Assembly: GCF_000372845.1 (NCBI RefSeq)
Contig: NZ_KB889963.1
Span: 558,001 to 622,000, forward strand
Direction of reading: 5' to 3'
DNA from: Methylocystis rosea SV97
GTDB lineage: Bacteria; Pseudomonadota; Alphaproteobacteria; Rhizobiales; Beijerinckiaceae
DNA length: 64,000 nt
A program made the position numbers and the translations under genes. Positions 35,290 through 46,431 of this stretch are shown here, one piece after another. A model generated the notes under the pieces. It did not search any database and was not told where the DNA came from. It saw only the letters and a list, made by a program, of their open reading frames with translations. Position 1 is the first letter of the stretch; each line of letters starts with the position of its first letter.

Positions 35290-35541
35290 TTTGCAATCCG
35301 AACTTTCGTTGCGAGCGAAGTTTCGGCCGCGGAAAGGGCCAGCCGCGCGCCTGCCGCGCCGCCGTCAGACCAACCGCCCAATGCGCCCCATCCGCCCTGG
35401 AACTCCGCCTGAGGGGTCGGCGAATCGCCCGCCATCTAGCCAGACAGCGGAAATTCCGCGCAGCGTTAGAAGCCTCGGCGAACGAAGTCAATGGAGTCTT
35501 CACTCACGGCGAAGCTTCAAGCCGAGGACGGCATAGGACAA

Positions 35542-37107
35542 TTAATGGGTCGTCATGCGCGCCTGCGCAAGCTTGGCGCGGCGGCGATCGACCGAGGAGG
35601 GAATGCGCAAACTGTCGCGGTATTTCGCGACCGTGCGCCGGGCGATTTCGATGTCGCTCGCCTTCAGCCGTTCGACGATTGCGTCGTCTGACAGGATGCC
35701 GTCGGGCGTTTCCCGATCGATCATCTGCTTGATGCGAAAGCGCACCGCCTCGGCCGAATGCGCGGCGGCGCCGCTCGTCGTGGCGATCGACGCGGAGAAG
35801 AAATATTTGAGTTCGAAGACGCCGCGCGGCGTCATCATGTATTTGTTCGACGTCACCCGCGAGACCGTCGACTCATGCATGCCGATCGCATCGGCGACCG
35901 TGCGCAGGTTCAGCGGACGCAGATGTTCGACGCCATGCGTAAGAAAGGCGTCCTGCAATCGCACGATTTCGGAAGCGACGCGTAGAATGGTGCGGGCCCT
36001 CTGCTCGAGACTCTTGGTCAGCCAGTTGGCGTTCTGCAGGCAGCTCGAAATGAAGCTTTTGTCGGCGGGGCCGGTGGCGACGGCGCTGACTTGCGCCGCG
36101 TAACTGTGGTTGACCAAGACTCGCGGCAGCGCGTCGGCGTTGAGCTCCACATGCCAGGCGCCGTCCGAAGCGGCGCGCACAATGACGTCGGCGACAAGCG
36201 GCTGAATCGGGGCGCCGCCGAACGCTCGGCCGGGCTTAGGCTCCAGCCGGCGCAGCTCCGCCGCCATGTCGGCGATGTCTTCGTCGTCGACGCCGCACAG
36301 CTTGGCGAGTTGCGCAAAATCGCGACGCGCGACGAGCGGGAGATTGGCGACGAACGCTTGCATCGCCGGATCATAGCGGTCGCGCTCCTTAAGCTGGATC
36401 GCGAGACACTCCGCGAGATCGCGCGCGCCGACGCCTGAGGGGTCGAAGGTCTGGATCGTCGCCAGAATGTGCTCGGCCTCGGCCATGTCCGCCTCGAGAC
36501 GCGCGGCGATCTCGTCCAGGCTCTCTCGCAGATAACCGCTCTCATCGATCGCATCGATGATCGATTGGCCGATGATTCTGTGACGCGGATCGGGGCAGGC
36601 GAGCGCGAGCTGTTCGGCGAGATGCTCGTGCAGGCTCTGCCGATCGGCGACATAAGCTTCAAGATTGGGCGCTTCCCCGTCAGCCGGCCCACCGCCGGCG
36701 GCCCCGGTCCAGGAGGTCGCCGAAAGTCCGGCGCCGTCAGGAGCCTCATCCCGCGCCCGCTCCCCGATCGACGGACCCTCGGCCTCAAAAGCGTTGCTCA
36801 TGTCGGCCCCGAGATCGGCGGAGAGCGTCGCGGAATCGACGGCGAGGTCCTGCTGCGCCCAGTCGCCCTCCTGCGGCCCTTCAAAGGGCTCCGCCGCGCT
36901 CGGCTCCCCACCCTGGGAAGGATCGGCCGCGTCGACGCCGCCATCGCCTTCATGCGCTTCGAGCAGCGGATTGCGCTCGAGCTCATCATGCAAAAATGCG
37001 GCAAGCTCCAAATTGGAAAACTGCAGCAGCTTGATCGCCTGGAGCAGCTGCGGCGTCATCACCAGGGCTTGGCCCTGACGCATCATCAACTTGGTGGAAA
37101 TCGCCAT
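35542..37107 (-). CDS. rpoN: RNA polymerase sigma-54 factor
   Basis: Directs RNA polymerase to -24/-12 promoters with enhancer-binding activators. The 521-aa protein begins with the Gln/Leu-rich activator region (QGQALVMTPQLLQAIKLLQF), has an acidic region II (about 55-145), the core-binding and HTH regions (VADAIGMHESTVSRVTSNKY) and the RpoN box RRTVAKYRDSLRIPSSVDRR near the C-terminus. ATG 37107 is chosen; a GTG 15 bases upstream is the alternative. Followed by hpf and ptsN; lptB, usually directly upstream, is separated by a methyltransferase gene on the other strand. Confidence 0.95.
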   Translation of the reverse strand: MAISTKLMMRQGQALVMTPQLLQAIKLLQFSNLELAAFLHDELERNPLLEAHEGDGGVDAADPSQGGEPSAAEPFEGPQEGDWAQQDLAVDSATLSADLGADMSNAFEAEGPSIGERARDEAPDGAGLSATSWTGAAGGGPADGEAPNLEAYVADRQSLHEHLAEQLALACPDPRHRIIGQSIIDAIDESGYLRESLDEIAARLEADMAEAEHILATIQTFDPSGVGARDLAECLAIQLKERDRYDPAMQAFVANLPLVARRDFAQLAKLCGVDDEDIADMAAELRRLEPKPGRAFGGAPIQPLVADVIVRAASDGAWHVELNADALPRVLVNHSYAAQVSAVATGPADKSFISSCLQNANWLTKSLEQRARTILRVASEIVRLQDAFLTHGVEHLRPLNLRTVADAIGMHESTVSRVTSNKYMMTPRGVFELKYFFSASIATTSGAAAHSAEAVRFRIKQMIDRETPDGILSDDAIVERLKASDIEIARRTVAKYRDSLRIPSSVDRRRAKLAQARMTTH

Positions 37108-37288
37108 ATTCGCTCGGCCCACTCGGAACGCATCGGCCGCCGCTTTGCGGCCCGGTTCTTGCTTATATCACTTCGGCAAAGCGCGCACAGGGCCAAAAAA
37201 GCAGCGCGCGGCGGGGCAAACCGCCTAAGCCTTAATCACCAATTTCATCGATCGCGAAGACTTGCCCCCGATCCTTCAAAGGGCAAAG

Positions 37289-38353
37289 ATGACCTTCTTT
37301 GCGAACACGCTTTCAATGACCGACCCGATAGGATTTGAGATCAGAAAGGCGACGTCCGGGGATTTTCTCGAGGACGGCTATCTGTCGATCAATCCGGACG
37401 TTAGGGTCGCGGTGGCTCAGCGCAAGCTTGGCTCGGGCCGCAAGCATTTCGATCTGCACGGCCGCGACGAAGGCCGCCTCCAGCGCGTTCCGCTAGGCCC
37501 TCTGAGCGATGTGCGCAAGATGAAGATCCACAAGCTCAGACCTCTCCTACGAGACGACATGCCAATGCGCCAGCGCGACGGCAAGCTGGACTTTCTGACG
37601 CCGGAACTTCGCGACGCCGCTGGCTTGGCGGAAGTCGAAAACGTCTCAAGCCACAATTACGACGAAGTCGCGCGCGGCATCATCGACAAACACGCTGACG
37701 GGCTGGTGCTCGATTGCGGCGCCGGGCGTCGGGATTGGTATTTCCCCAATGTCGTGAATTACGAGATCGTCGACTACGACAGCACCGACGTGCTCGGCGT
37801 CGGCGAAGAGCTTCCCTTTGTCGACGGCGCTTTCGACGCGGTCATCTCGGTCGCCGTGCTCGAACATGTGCGCGACCCGTTTCGCTGCGCCAAAGAACTC
37901 GCACGCGTTTTGAAGCCTTCCGGAGAGCTGTTCTGCTGCATACCGCTGCTGCAGCCGGTCCACGCCTATCCGCATCACTATTTCAACGCGACACCGCAAG
38001 GTTTGTGTCGCCTGTTCGAGTCCGATATCGCGGTCGAGGAAGGTTCGCTCACGCCGATCCACCCGCTTTGGGCCATATCCTGGGTGCTGAACAGCTGGTC
38101 GCAAGCCTTGCCCGAATCGACTCGGGCGAGATTCCTGGACATGCCCGTCGGGGCGCTGACCGGACAACCCTTGGCGCTTCTCGACGAGCCTTTCGCCGCC
38201 GAGCTGCCGCGCGAAAAACAGCTTGAACTCGCCTGCGCGACAGTGCTCGTCGCCAAGAAACGCGCCCTTGCCGCCGCGCCGCCAAAAAGCGCCGCGCCGT
38301 CTTTGATCGAGCGGCTCCTGTGGCGCTACATGCGGAAATCTTCGCCAAGATAG
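37289..38353 (+). CDS. Class I SAM-dependent methyltransferase
   Basis: A 354-aa methyltransferase. The N-terminus has a DGYLSINPDVRVAVAQRKLG motif followed by GRDEGR, an element often found in surface-polysaccharide enzymes. The Rossmann core follows: LVLDCGAGRRDWYF (motif I, about residue 141), FDAVISVAVLEHVRDPFRCA (motif IV region), and GELFCCIPLLQPVHAYP. The ATG at 37289 follows AAAGGGC. It lies on the opposite strand between rpoN and lptB and overlaps the lptB 3' end by 28 bases. A glycan or small-molecule target is possible; the substrate is unknown. Confidence 0.82.
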   Translation: MTFFANTLSMTDPIGFEIRKATSGDFLEDGYLSINPDVRVAVAQRKLGSGRKHFDLHGRDEGRLQRVPLGPLSDVRKMKIHKLRPLLRDDMPMRQRDGKLDFLTPELRDAAGLAEVENVSSHNYDEVARGIIDKHADGLVLDCGAGRRDWYFPNVVNYEIVDYDSTDVLGVGEELPFVDGAFDAVISVAVLEHVRDPFRCAKELARVLKPSGELFCCIPLLQPVHAYPHHYFNATPQGLCRLFESDIAVEEGSLTPIHPLWAISWVLNSWSQALPESTRARFLDMPVGALTGQPLALLDEPFAAELPREKQLELACATVLVAKKRALAAAPPKSAAPSLIERLLWRYMRKSSPR

Positions 38354-39294
38354 ATGCGCCGAACGTCCGGATTGGAGACGATTTCGTCAGGCGTTCCTTC
38401 GGTCAGCACATGGCCGTTGTAGATGATGTAGGCGCGGTCGGTGAGCCCCAGCGTCTCGCGAACGCTGTGGTCGGTGATGAGCACGCCAATGCCGCGGGCT
38501 TTCAAATGCCGCACGAGGTCCTGAATGCCGCCGACCGCAATCGGATCAATGCCGGCGAAAGGCTCGTCGAGCAGCATGAAGGACGGGTGGCCGGCGAGCG
38601 CGCGGGCGATCTCACAGCGACGCCGTTCGCCGCCGGAGAGCGCGACGGCGGGCGTGTGGCGCATGCGGGTGAGGCGGAACTCTTCGAGAAGCGCCTCCAG
38701 CTCCTCCTCGCGCTTTTTGACGTCGGGCTGGGTGATCTCGAGCACGGCGCGGATGTTGTCCTCGACCGAGAGGCCCCGGAACACCGACGCCTCCTGCGGC
38801 AGATAGCCGATTCCGAGCCGCGCACGGCGATACATCGGCAGCGGCGTCACATCATAGCCGTCGAGCGAAATCATGCCCTTGTCGGGCTTCACCAGCCCTG
38901 TGATCATATAGAAAACAGTGGTTTTGCCGGCGCCGTTGGGGCCCAGCAGCCCGACCGCCTCGCCCCGCGCCACATGCAGGCTCACGTCTTCGACGACGCG
39001 GCGCGCTTTATAGGACTTCGCGAGATTATGGATCGAAAGCAGGCCCTGGCCATCGAATCCGGCGGGTTCCCGATAGGCGGAGCCGGGCTCGAACGCCGGC
39101 GGCGGCTCAGCCTGTTCGTTTGTCGGCGCGGGTCCCCAGAAGTTTGCGTCCCGCGCCGCCTCGTCGGAATCCTCGCCTAAATTTTGGGCGCCGGCGTCCC
39201 GCCATTGGCCTTCCGCGATATCGTCGGGCTTTCGCGAGCGCCTGACGCCGGAAGCGAGCCGCGCCAGCGACTGGCCGGCGGCGCGAAATCGCAT
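38326..39294 (-). CDS. lptB: LPS export ABC transporter ATP-binding protein
   Basis: Powers transport of lipopolysaccharide to the outer membrane as the ATPase of LptB2FG. The ABC domain (about residues 85-322) has Walker A GLLGPNGAGKTT, signature LSGGERRRCEIARAL, Walker B FMLLDEPFAGID and the H-loop DHSV. The first ~85 residues are a poorly conserved Ala/Glu/Pro-rich extension; many Rhizobiales homologues have one. ATG 39294 is listed; a TTG at 39318 with AAGG upstream is the alternative. Part of the conserved lptB-rpoN-hpf-ptsN neighbourhood. Confidence 0.94.
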   Translation of the reverse strand: MRFRAAGQSLARLASGVRRSRKPDDIAEGQWRDAGAQNLGEDSDEAARDANFWGPAPTNEQAEPPPAFEPGSAYREPAGFDGQGLLSIHNLAKSYKARRVVEDVSLHVARGEAVGLLGPNGAGKTTVFYMITGLVKPDKGMISLDGYDVTPLPMYRRARLGIGYLPQEASVFRGLSVEDNIRAVLEITQPDVKKREEELEALLEEFRLTRMRHTPAVALSGGERRRCEIARALAGHPSFMLLDEPFAGIDPIAVGGIQDLVRHLKARGIGVLITDHSVRETLGLTDRAYIIYNGHVLTEGTPDEIVSNPDVRRIYLGEDFRM

Positions 39295-39442
39295 GGAAAG
39301 GGCGGAAAGATAGCTCAAGCGCGCCTTATCCGTCGCTCTGGGCGTCCAGCGGTTGGAGGCGACGCTCGCCGCCCCGTCAGGGGTGCGAAGCGCCGCTTCG
39401 GAAACATTAGCCCGGCGCCGCGCTGCGGCGCCATCGTTGCTG

Positions 39443-40048
39443 TCAGGCCCAAGGGCGCTTCGCCGCGGCCTGCTTTTCGTAGTCGTCGATCTTTTCGGCC
39501 TTTTGGAGGGTCAGACCGATGTCGTCGAGCCCGTTCAGCAGGCAGTGCTTGCGAAAGGGGTCGATGTCGAATGTGATCACGCCGCCGTCCGGTCCGCGAA
39601 TCTCCTGCGCCGCGAGGTCGACGGTGAGGGTGGCGTTGGCGCCGCGCTTGGCGTCGTCCATCAGCTTTTCGAGCTCGGCCTCGCTCACCGCGATCGGCAA
39701 AATGCCGTTCTTGAAGCAATTGTTATAGAAAATATCGGCGAAACTCGTCGAAATGATGCAGCGGAGCCCGAAGTCGAGCAGCGCCCAGGGCGCATGTTCG
39801 CGCGACGAGCCGCAGCCGAAATTGTCGCCGGCGACGAGGATGCGCGCATTGCGGTAGGCCGGCTGATTCAGGACGAAATCGGGATTCTCGGAACCGTCGT
39901 CGCGATAGCGCATCTCCGAAAAGAGGCCCTTGCCGAGGCCGGTGCGCTGAATGGTTTTGAGATACTGCTTGGGAATGATCATGTCCGTATCGACGTTCAT
40001 GATCGGCAGCGGCGCGGCGACGCCCGTCAGCGTGGTGAACTTGTCCAT
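39443..40048 (-). CDS. leuD: 3-isopropylmalate dehydratase small subunit
   Basis: With LeuC it isomerises 2- to 3-isopropylmalate in leucine synthesis. The 201-aa swivel-domain protein begins [20 protein letters not shown], followed by [11 protein letters not shown] and the substrate-loop [14 protein letters not shown] (about residue 77) and [20 protein letters not shown], all diagnostic of LeuD. GAAAG lies upstream of the ATG at 40048. leuC is not in the window. Confidence 0.95.
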   Translation of the reverse strand: MDKFTTLTGVAAPLPIMNVDTDMIIPKQYLKTIQRTGLGKGLFSEMRYRDDGSENPDFVLNQPAYRNARILVAGDNFGCGSSREHAPWALLDFGLRCIISTSFADIFYNNCFKNGILPIAVSEAELEKLMDDAKRGANATLTVDLAAQEIRGPDGGVITFDIDPFRKHCLLNGLDDIGLTLQKAEKIDDYEKQAAAKRPWA

Positions 40049-40148
40049 GTTTCTTTCGGTTTGGCGCGAGGAAGTCTAGCGCCCTTTACCAAATCGCCGC
40101 AGCGAGGGCAAAGCGCGAAGGGACGCGGGGATCGCCAAAATCAAAATG

Positions 40149-40682
40149 TTAACTTTGTCGGAGCGTGCTCTGGACCTCGCTCCCCGCCTCCGCCTTGCCG
40201 CCGCGCAGAAGCAGAAAGCCGGCCAGCAACATCGCGGCGCCCCAGATGATGAAGCCCGCGTCATAGATCGGCCACTGGGCGCGATCGACTCGTTCATTCA
40301 CATGATGGATGCCGAGGACGAGATGGTTGATGACGCCATCGTAGAGGTTGAACCCGCCCCAGCCGATCAGCAGCGCGCCCGCCAGGCGCCGGCCGGACCA
40401 CATGTAACCGGCGCGGCGCGAGGCGCGCCACAGAAGGAACAGTCCCACCCCGACGCAGACATAAGCGAAACTATGCAACATCCCGTCCCAATAGGTGTTG
40501 AATTCCATGCCTTCGACAGTTCCGGCGGGACGCCAGTTGCTGACCAGATGATGCCATTGCAAGAGTTGATGCAGAACGATGCCGTCAAAAAAGATGCCAA
40601 GGCCCACGCCAAGAATGATCGCGGCGGCCGTCGGAAAGGCGCCCCGGGCGCGGGCGGGACGAATGCTGGCTGACTGCGTCAT
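40149..40682 (-). CDS. DUF2243 membrane protein
   Basis: A 177-aa membrane protein of DUF2243 with about four helices. The first helix contains the conserved GVGLGIFFDGIVLHQLLQWH element, and the middle has WGGFNLYDGVINHLVLGIHH, giving several membrane-embedded His residues typical of the family. A short polar N-terminus precedes them. Function is unknown; metal or haem coordination has been suggested only by the His pattern. It stands alone, divergent from the cNMP-binding protein. Confidence 0.88.
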   Translation of the reverse strand: MTQSASIRPARARGAFPTAAAIILGVGLGIFFDGIVLHQLLQWHHLVSNWRPAGTVEGMEFNTYWDGMLHSFAYVCVGVGLFLLWRASRRAGYMWSGRRLAGALLIGWGGFNLYDGVINHLVLGIHHVNERVDRAQWPIYDAGFIIWGAAMLLAGFLLLRGGKAEAGSEVQSTLRQS

Positions 40683-40806
40683 GGCGTTCCTGCTCTACCC
40701 CGTAGACCTTTGCAACGCCCGGGGCCGCGACGTGTTCCGCCCTCGCATTTGCACAAAGTCTTCTGCTAAAGGTGTTGGGCGAAGTTGAAGTCCGAGCGAT
40801 CTCGCC

Positions 40807-41439
40807 ATGACGCTGCCCACGACGCTGAACGGTCTGCTTATCGAAGTCCTCGGCTATCTCGCCGCGGCGGCGAGCGTGTTCGTTTATGTGTCGAACACCA
40901 TGATCCCCCTGCGGATCGCGGCGATCCTGGCCAATGCGCTGTTCGCCGCTTACTTTTTCCTCAAGGGTCTCTACCCGCTCTTCGCGCTCAACGCCTTTCT
41001 GGTTCCGGTCAACATCGTGCGGCTCCGACAGATCCGGCGGCTCGTTCAGGACATTCGCGCCGCCGCCTCCGAGGATTTCGATTTCGAATGGCTGCGTCCC
41101 TATATGCGGCCCATAAAGCTTTCGGAAGGCTTCGTCCTGCATCGCATCGGCGATCTGTCCGAGGAAGCCTATCTCTTGGTGCACGGCGAGATCCATCTGC
41201 GCGAGCCCGACGTCACGCTGAAGCCCGGAACGCTCTTTGGCGAGATGGGCATGTTCACCAATGAAAATCGCCGCACCGCCACCGCGGTCGCCGCGACCGA
41301 TGTCGAGCTTCTCTGCGTGCGCTACGACGATCTCTTGCAGCTCGCGGCGCAGACGCCGCAATTCGGCTTTTACCTGATGCGGCTCATGGTTCAGCGCATG
41401 CAGCATAATGTGGAGCTCGCCCGCGCCCGCAAGGGATGA
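40807..41439 (+). CDS. Membrane-anchored cyclic nucleotide-binding domain protein
   Basis: A 210-aa protein. The N-terminal ~70 residues hold two to three hydrophobic helices (VLGYLAAAASVFVYVSNTMI; ALFAAYFFLKGLYPLFALNA). The C-terminal 120 residues form a cNMP-binding-like beta-roll (AYLLVHGEIHLREP, TLFGEMGMFTNENRRTATAV, DVELLCVRYDDLL). There is no DNA-binding HTH, so this is not a Crp-type regulator. It may sense a nucleotide or voltage/membrane state; the partner is unknown. Confidence 0.8.
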   Translation: MTLPTTLNGLLIEVLGYLAAAASVFVYVSNTMIPLRIAAILANALFAAYFFLKGLYPLFALNAFLVPVNIVRLRQIRRLVQDIRAAASEDFDFEWLRPYMRPIKLSEGFVLHRIGDLSEEAYLLVHGEIHLREPDVTLKPGTLFGEMGMFTNENRRTATAVAATDVELLCVRYDDLLQLAAQTPQFGFYLMRLMVQRMQHNVELARARKG

Positions 41440-41477
41440 GCGCTCCCATTCCGTGCCCGTAAGCGTCCCCTTTCCGC

Positions 41478-41607
41478 GTCATGCCCGCGCTTGTCGCGGG
41501 CATCCACGGAGACGTATCGGCTCCGCTTGAAAGGCTGTAATACGCTTCAATGACCGGGGATTACGCAGCATCACCGCGTGGATGGCCGGGTCAAGCCCGG
41601 CCATGAC
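41478..41607. repeat. Palindromic intergenic repeat, type C
   Basis: Terminal arms GTCATGCCCGCGCTTGTCGC(GGGCATCCACG) and (CGTGGATGGCC)GGGTCAAGCCCGGCCATGAC are imperfect reverse complements about 30 bases long, at the two ends of a 130-bp element. Each arm is itself a small hairpin. The element ends 24 bases before the acs ATG and creates a spurious 18-codon N-terminal extension of the acs frame. Confidence 0.82.
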
Positions 41608-41631
41608 GAATTCGAAGGCGTCAGAACAAGA

Positions 41632-43562
<1,931 letters not shown>

Positions 43563-43566
<4 letters not shown>

Positions 43567-44261
43567 CTTCGAATGGTGGCCTTTTCGATAATCGACAGCA
43601 GTTGGTCAATGAACCCGCACAATCTCAATGCATCTTCTCTCGTATAATGATCGAGCAGATGGTGATGCGTTGGATTACGAAAGGCACCGACAATTCCACG
43701 GCAAATGTGAGCGATCCCTTCGTGCTCCGATTTATCTTGAGAGATTACGAGAACAGATTTGTTAGGATCAGTATTTATAGCTTTGTTGATTAAATCTTTG
43801 CCCATTAGCTGATCGTCTTGCAGCTTGGCCTTTTCCCTGACACGATGTTCTAGGACCAGCGTGGCTTGATTGATTGCTCTGTCGAACGCTCTAGGCGCCG
43901 TTAGCAAGTCTGAACATCTTTGTTTTAAATCCTTATCAGAGATGACATTGTATAGAGAGCCTATTTCAATTATGGATTCCTGTGTAAAATAGACGTTGTT
44001 CAGATAACCAATGAGTTGCTCTACTTTTAATCTTATTAAGTCTGTATAGTACATATAATTTCCGCCCGCGGAACGATATCCTGCGCTGGTGCCGACGAGA
44101 AATGAGTCCAAGTTCTCGCCGAGGGCAGAAGTTAGATCCCGCACGATGGCGTTAAAATCATTTGCAAAAGAGTCATATGTTACGCCTTCGGAGGGCAGCG
44201 CAAACTTCAAGCCTGTCAATCTGCCGTACAAGCCTCTCAACCTAGGATCGGAAATCGTCAT
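43563..44261 (-). CDS. HEPN-like/TIGR02391 (Ymh) family protein, AT-rich
   Basis: A 232-aa protein. Its C-terminal ~100 residues resemble the TIGR02391/Ymh family: [34 protein letters not shown] and [18 protein letters not shown]. The RNPTHH segment (about residue 200) fits the R-x4-6-H motif of HEPN ribonucleases. The N-terminal half is not recognised. Base composition is clearly AT-richer than the neighbours, with unusual codons, indicating recent acquisition. Its stop overlaps the acs stop on the opposite strand. HEPN proteins often act in phage defence or toxin-antitoxin systems; no partner antitoxin is visible. Confidence 0.72.
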
Positions 44262-44360
44262 CGCCGGCAGCCAGTTGATTCGCGCACCTACAGTTAAATG
44301 GAAAAGCTACGGCTTCCAAACGCAAGCGTGAACAAAACCATCATTATCGATCGGTGCTCA

Positions 44361-44640
44361 TTTGCTATCGAAGAACGCGAGCGCTTCCAGCGCGAGAACG
44401 CCACCGGTGATTTCGACCGTCAATAAGGGCGCTTCGCGATATCTTTGCTCGTGATCATGATCTGACCGAGCTTTTTCGACAATTGTTCAATTGAAGCGGC
44501 ATAAACGACGCGCCCATGCCGCACCAGACGATCGCGCTTATACACATCGGGCAGGGCTCGCCCGACGTATAAAGCGTCGCACGTTTAAGGTCTTCGCCGG
44601 ATTGTCGGCGATCAAGCGGCGACTCACCTATTCGCGCTTT
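44361..44640 (-). pseudogene. Decayed nucleoside deaminase remnant
   Basis: The sequence from GCGAGCGCTTCCAGCGCGAG to GTCGGCGATCAAGCGGCG matches, with many substitutions and several indels, the 3' ~270 bases of the intact deaminase gene at 46432-46998, in the same (minus) orientation. Shared blocks include TGATCATGATCTG, CACCAGACGATCGCGC, CACATCGGGCAGGGCTCGCCCGACGT (20-plus bases identical) and CGGATTGTCGGCGA. No open frame survives and the 5' half, including the Tat signal, is gone. The remnant spans PCPMC and downstream codons. Confidence 0.8.
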
Positions 44641-44800
44641 CCGCGCGCCTCAACCAGCCAAGCTTCTTCGTATGCAACGCAGCCATAGGCGTTAGCGCGT
44701 GCGACAGGTGGCGAAAAACCGCCCTTCTTTGGCGCCCCGGCGCCTGTTCCGCCGCCCTGCCGCGCTTCATCTTACCTCTTCACAACAGAGGATCCAGGAG

Positions 44801-45376
44801 ATGCGGCGCTTTCTTGCCATCCTCGTCGGGCTCATCGCGGCTGCCCCCGCACGCGCGGATTCCGATGTGGAGCATGCACGATATTCGGTGGTCGCCTCGA
44901 CAGGGGCCATCGAAATTCGCGACTACGCGCCGCAGATCGTCGCAGAGACGACGGTCGCCGGCGAGCGCGGCGCAGCCATTAGCGAGGGCTTCCGCCGCCT
45001 CGCCGGTTATATTTTCGGCGACAATTCCCCGCAGCGGAAAATCGCCATGACCGCCCCCGTCGGACAGGAGTGGAAGGGCGGCGATTGGAAAGTGCGCTTC
45101 ACCATGCCCGCCGAATACAATATGGCGAGCCTGCCCAAGCCCAATAGCGCAGAGGTCAAACTCGCCGCCGCGCCGGGCAAGCGCATGGCGGCGATCCGCT
45201 TCTCCGGACTCGCCGGCGACGACGCCCTCGCGGAAAATCAGGCGAAGCTGCTCGATTATCTGAAGCGCCAGGGGATCTCGCCCAAGGGCGAGCCGCAATA
45301 TGCCTTCTACGACCCGCCCTGGACGCTGCCCTGGAACCGGCGCAACGAAGTCCTGGTCGAGATCGCCCGCGAGTGA
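44801..45376 (+). CDS. SOUL family heme-binding protein, secreted
   Basis: A 191-aa SOUL/HBP family protein. It starts with a signal peptide (RRFLAILVGLIAAAPARA, cleavage near ARA-DS), so it is periplasmic. Family features: YSVVASTGAIEIRDYAPQIV, GFRRLAGYIFGDN, KIAMTAPVGQEW (about residue 85), FTMPAEYN and the C-terminal YDPPWTLPWNRRNEVLVEI. ATG 44801 is preceded by CCAGGAG and is preferred over the longer frame. SOUL proteins bind haem or tetrapyrroles; the role here is unknown. Pieces of a second SOUL gene lie at 46023-46400. Confidence 0.92.
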   Translation: MRRFLAILVGLIAAAPARADSDVEHARYSVVASTGAIEIRDYAPQIVAETTVAGERGAAISEGFRRLAGYIFGDNSPQRKIAMTAPVGQEWKGGDWKVRFTMPAEYNMASLPKPNSAEVKLAAAPGKRMAAIRFSGLAGDDALAENQAKLLDYLKRQGISPKGEPQYAFYDPPWTLPWNRRNEVLVEIARE

Positions 45377-45549
45377 GCGCGCGACTCTGACGAGTCTGCT
45401 GGCTCCCTGTCAGCGATAGGCGAATCGATCAGCCCGATTTCCCGCCACTTGCAGATCGCATCGCCGCCGCCTCGCGCCGATATGAAATCGCCATGCGCGG
45501 CCCCGTGCGCCGCCGCACGTTCATCCGCCCCTTTTAATCGTAAGGTCGT

Positions 45550-45573
45550 CTTGTCTTGCAATTGCAAGACAAG
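45550..45573. promoter_or_regulatory. Perfect 24-bp palindrome upstream of a small secreted-protein gene
   Basis: CTTGTCTTGCAA and TTGCAAGACAAG form an uninterrupted dyad with no loop, 61 bases before the ATG at 45635. Such symmetry suits a dimeric repressor operator; a cruciform or hairpin is also possible. It does not match an operator I know. Confidence 0.5.
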
Positions 45574-45634
45574 TGTTTGCGGAGAACCTTCGTGTTCGTC
45601 GCAAATGTTATCGACTCATTTATGGAGAAATTTC

Positions 45635-45850
45635 ATGAAGACCGCATTGTTTCTTGCGGCCGCCATCGCGGCCAGCTCTCTGAGCGTCGACGCGAACGCC
45701 GCGCCGATAGGCGTTTCGTTGAAGGCGCCGGGCGAATCTGTCGAGAACGCCGCCCTTTCTTGGCGCTGCGGCAAGAAGAATCCGGCGTCCTGGGGCACGT
45801 TCGGCAACGGCTGCCTCAAGCAGAAGCGCCGATGGGGCAGGGGCTCATAA
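45635..45850 (+). CDS. Small secreted hypothetical protein
   Basis: A 71-aa protein with a signal peptide (KTALFLAAAIAASSLSVDAN, cleavage near ANA-AP). The mature part is ~48 residues, basic, with two cysteines in SWRCGKKNPASWGTFGNGCL that may pair. GGAG lies ~9 bases before the ATG. A perfect 24-bp palindrome is just upstream. I do not recognise a family; similar short secreted peptides are common and uncharacterised in alphaproteobacteria. Confidence 0.6.
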   Translation: MKTALFLAAAIAASSLSVDANAAPIGVSLKAPGESVENAALSWRCGKKNPASWGTFGNGCLKQKRRWGRGS

Positions 45851-46022
45851 TCGCCCATGCCGCGTCCCGCCCGTCACCTGACGGACAGCGAAACGGCTAG
45901 CGCGTTTCGAAGCCTAATGCCCCTCTTTCAAAAAGAGGGGCATTAGCGAATCGTCGGAATGGTCAAGCTCGGCGCTAGCGGCCGCTTTTTATTCGAAGAG
46001 GCCAAAACCTCGCGCAGCTTGA

Positions 46023-46400
46023 GAACCGGCGCAACGAGGTCCTGGTCGAGATCGCCCAGGGCTGGCCGCGGCCATCGAATTCCGCACTCGACTTCGGTTG
46101 GCGAGAATTGGCGCTGTATTGGCGGGCCTGCGGCTATCTCAAGCAGAGCTTTCGGCTTTTCATCCTCGAGAGCCTCGTTTCGAGGATGGAGATGCGGCGG
46201 GCGTTGTCCGCCACTCGAGATTTGGCGCGGAGCCCCCCCGGTCCGCGCCGATCGTGATGCGTCAAAGACGACGGTTTCGGCGTCGCTCCTCCCGCGACGC
46301 CGGATCCGCGACACCGCGCCGCGAACCATCGCCGAGACGACGGCCACCGACGAGCGCGGCGTCAATCCAAGCTTGGCGTCGCCTCGTCGGCCAAACGTCG
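46023..46400 (+). pseudogene. Scrambled SOUL gene fragments
   Basis: Two pieces are clearly homologous to the intact SOUL gene. Bases 46023-46058 match its 3' end nearly identically (codons for NRRNEVLVEIA; one difference in about 34 bases). Bases 46304-46380 match codons ~39-65 (IRDYAPQIVAETTVAGERG region) with moderate divergence. They are in the same strand but in the wrong order, so rearrangement followed duplication. Between them I see nothing recognisable. No functional reading frame exists. Confidence 0.72.
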
Positions 46401-46431
46401 TCCGATGTCCGGACGCGCCGCGAAGCGCAGT

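Noticed and set aside
41578-41631. N-terminal extension of acs ([12 protein letters not shown]...)
   Set aside because: It is translated from the type C palindromic repeat; acs families start at MSQKIYPV.
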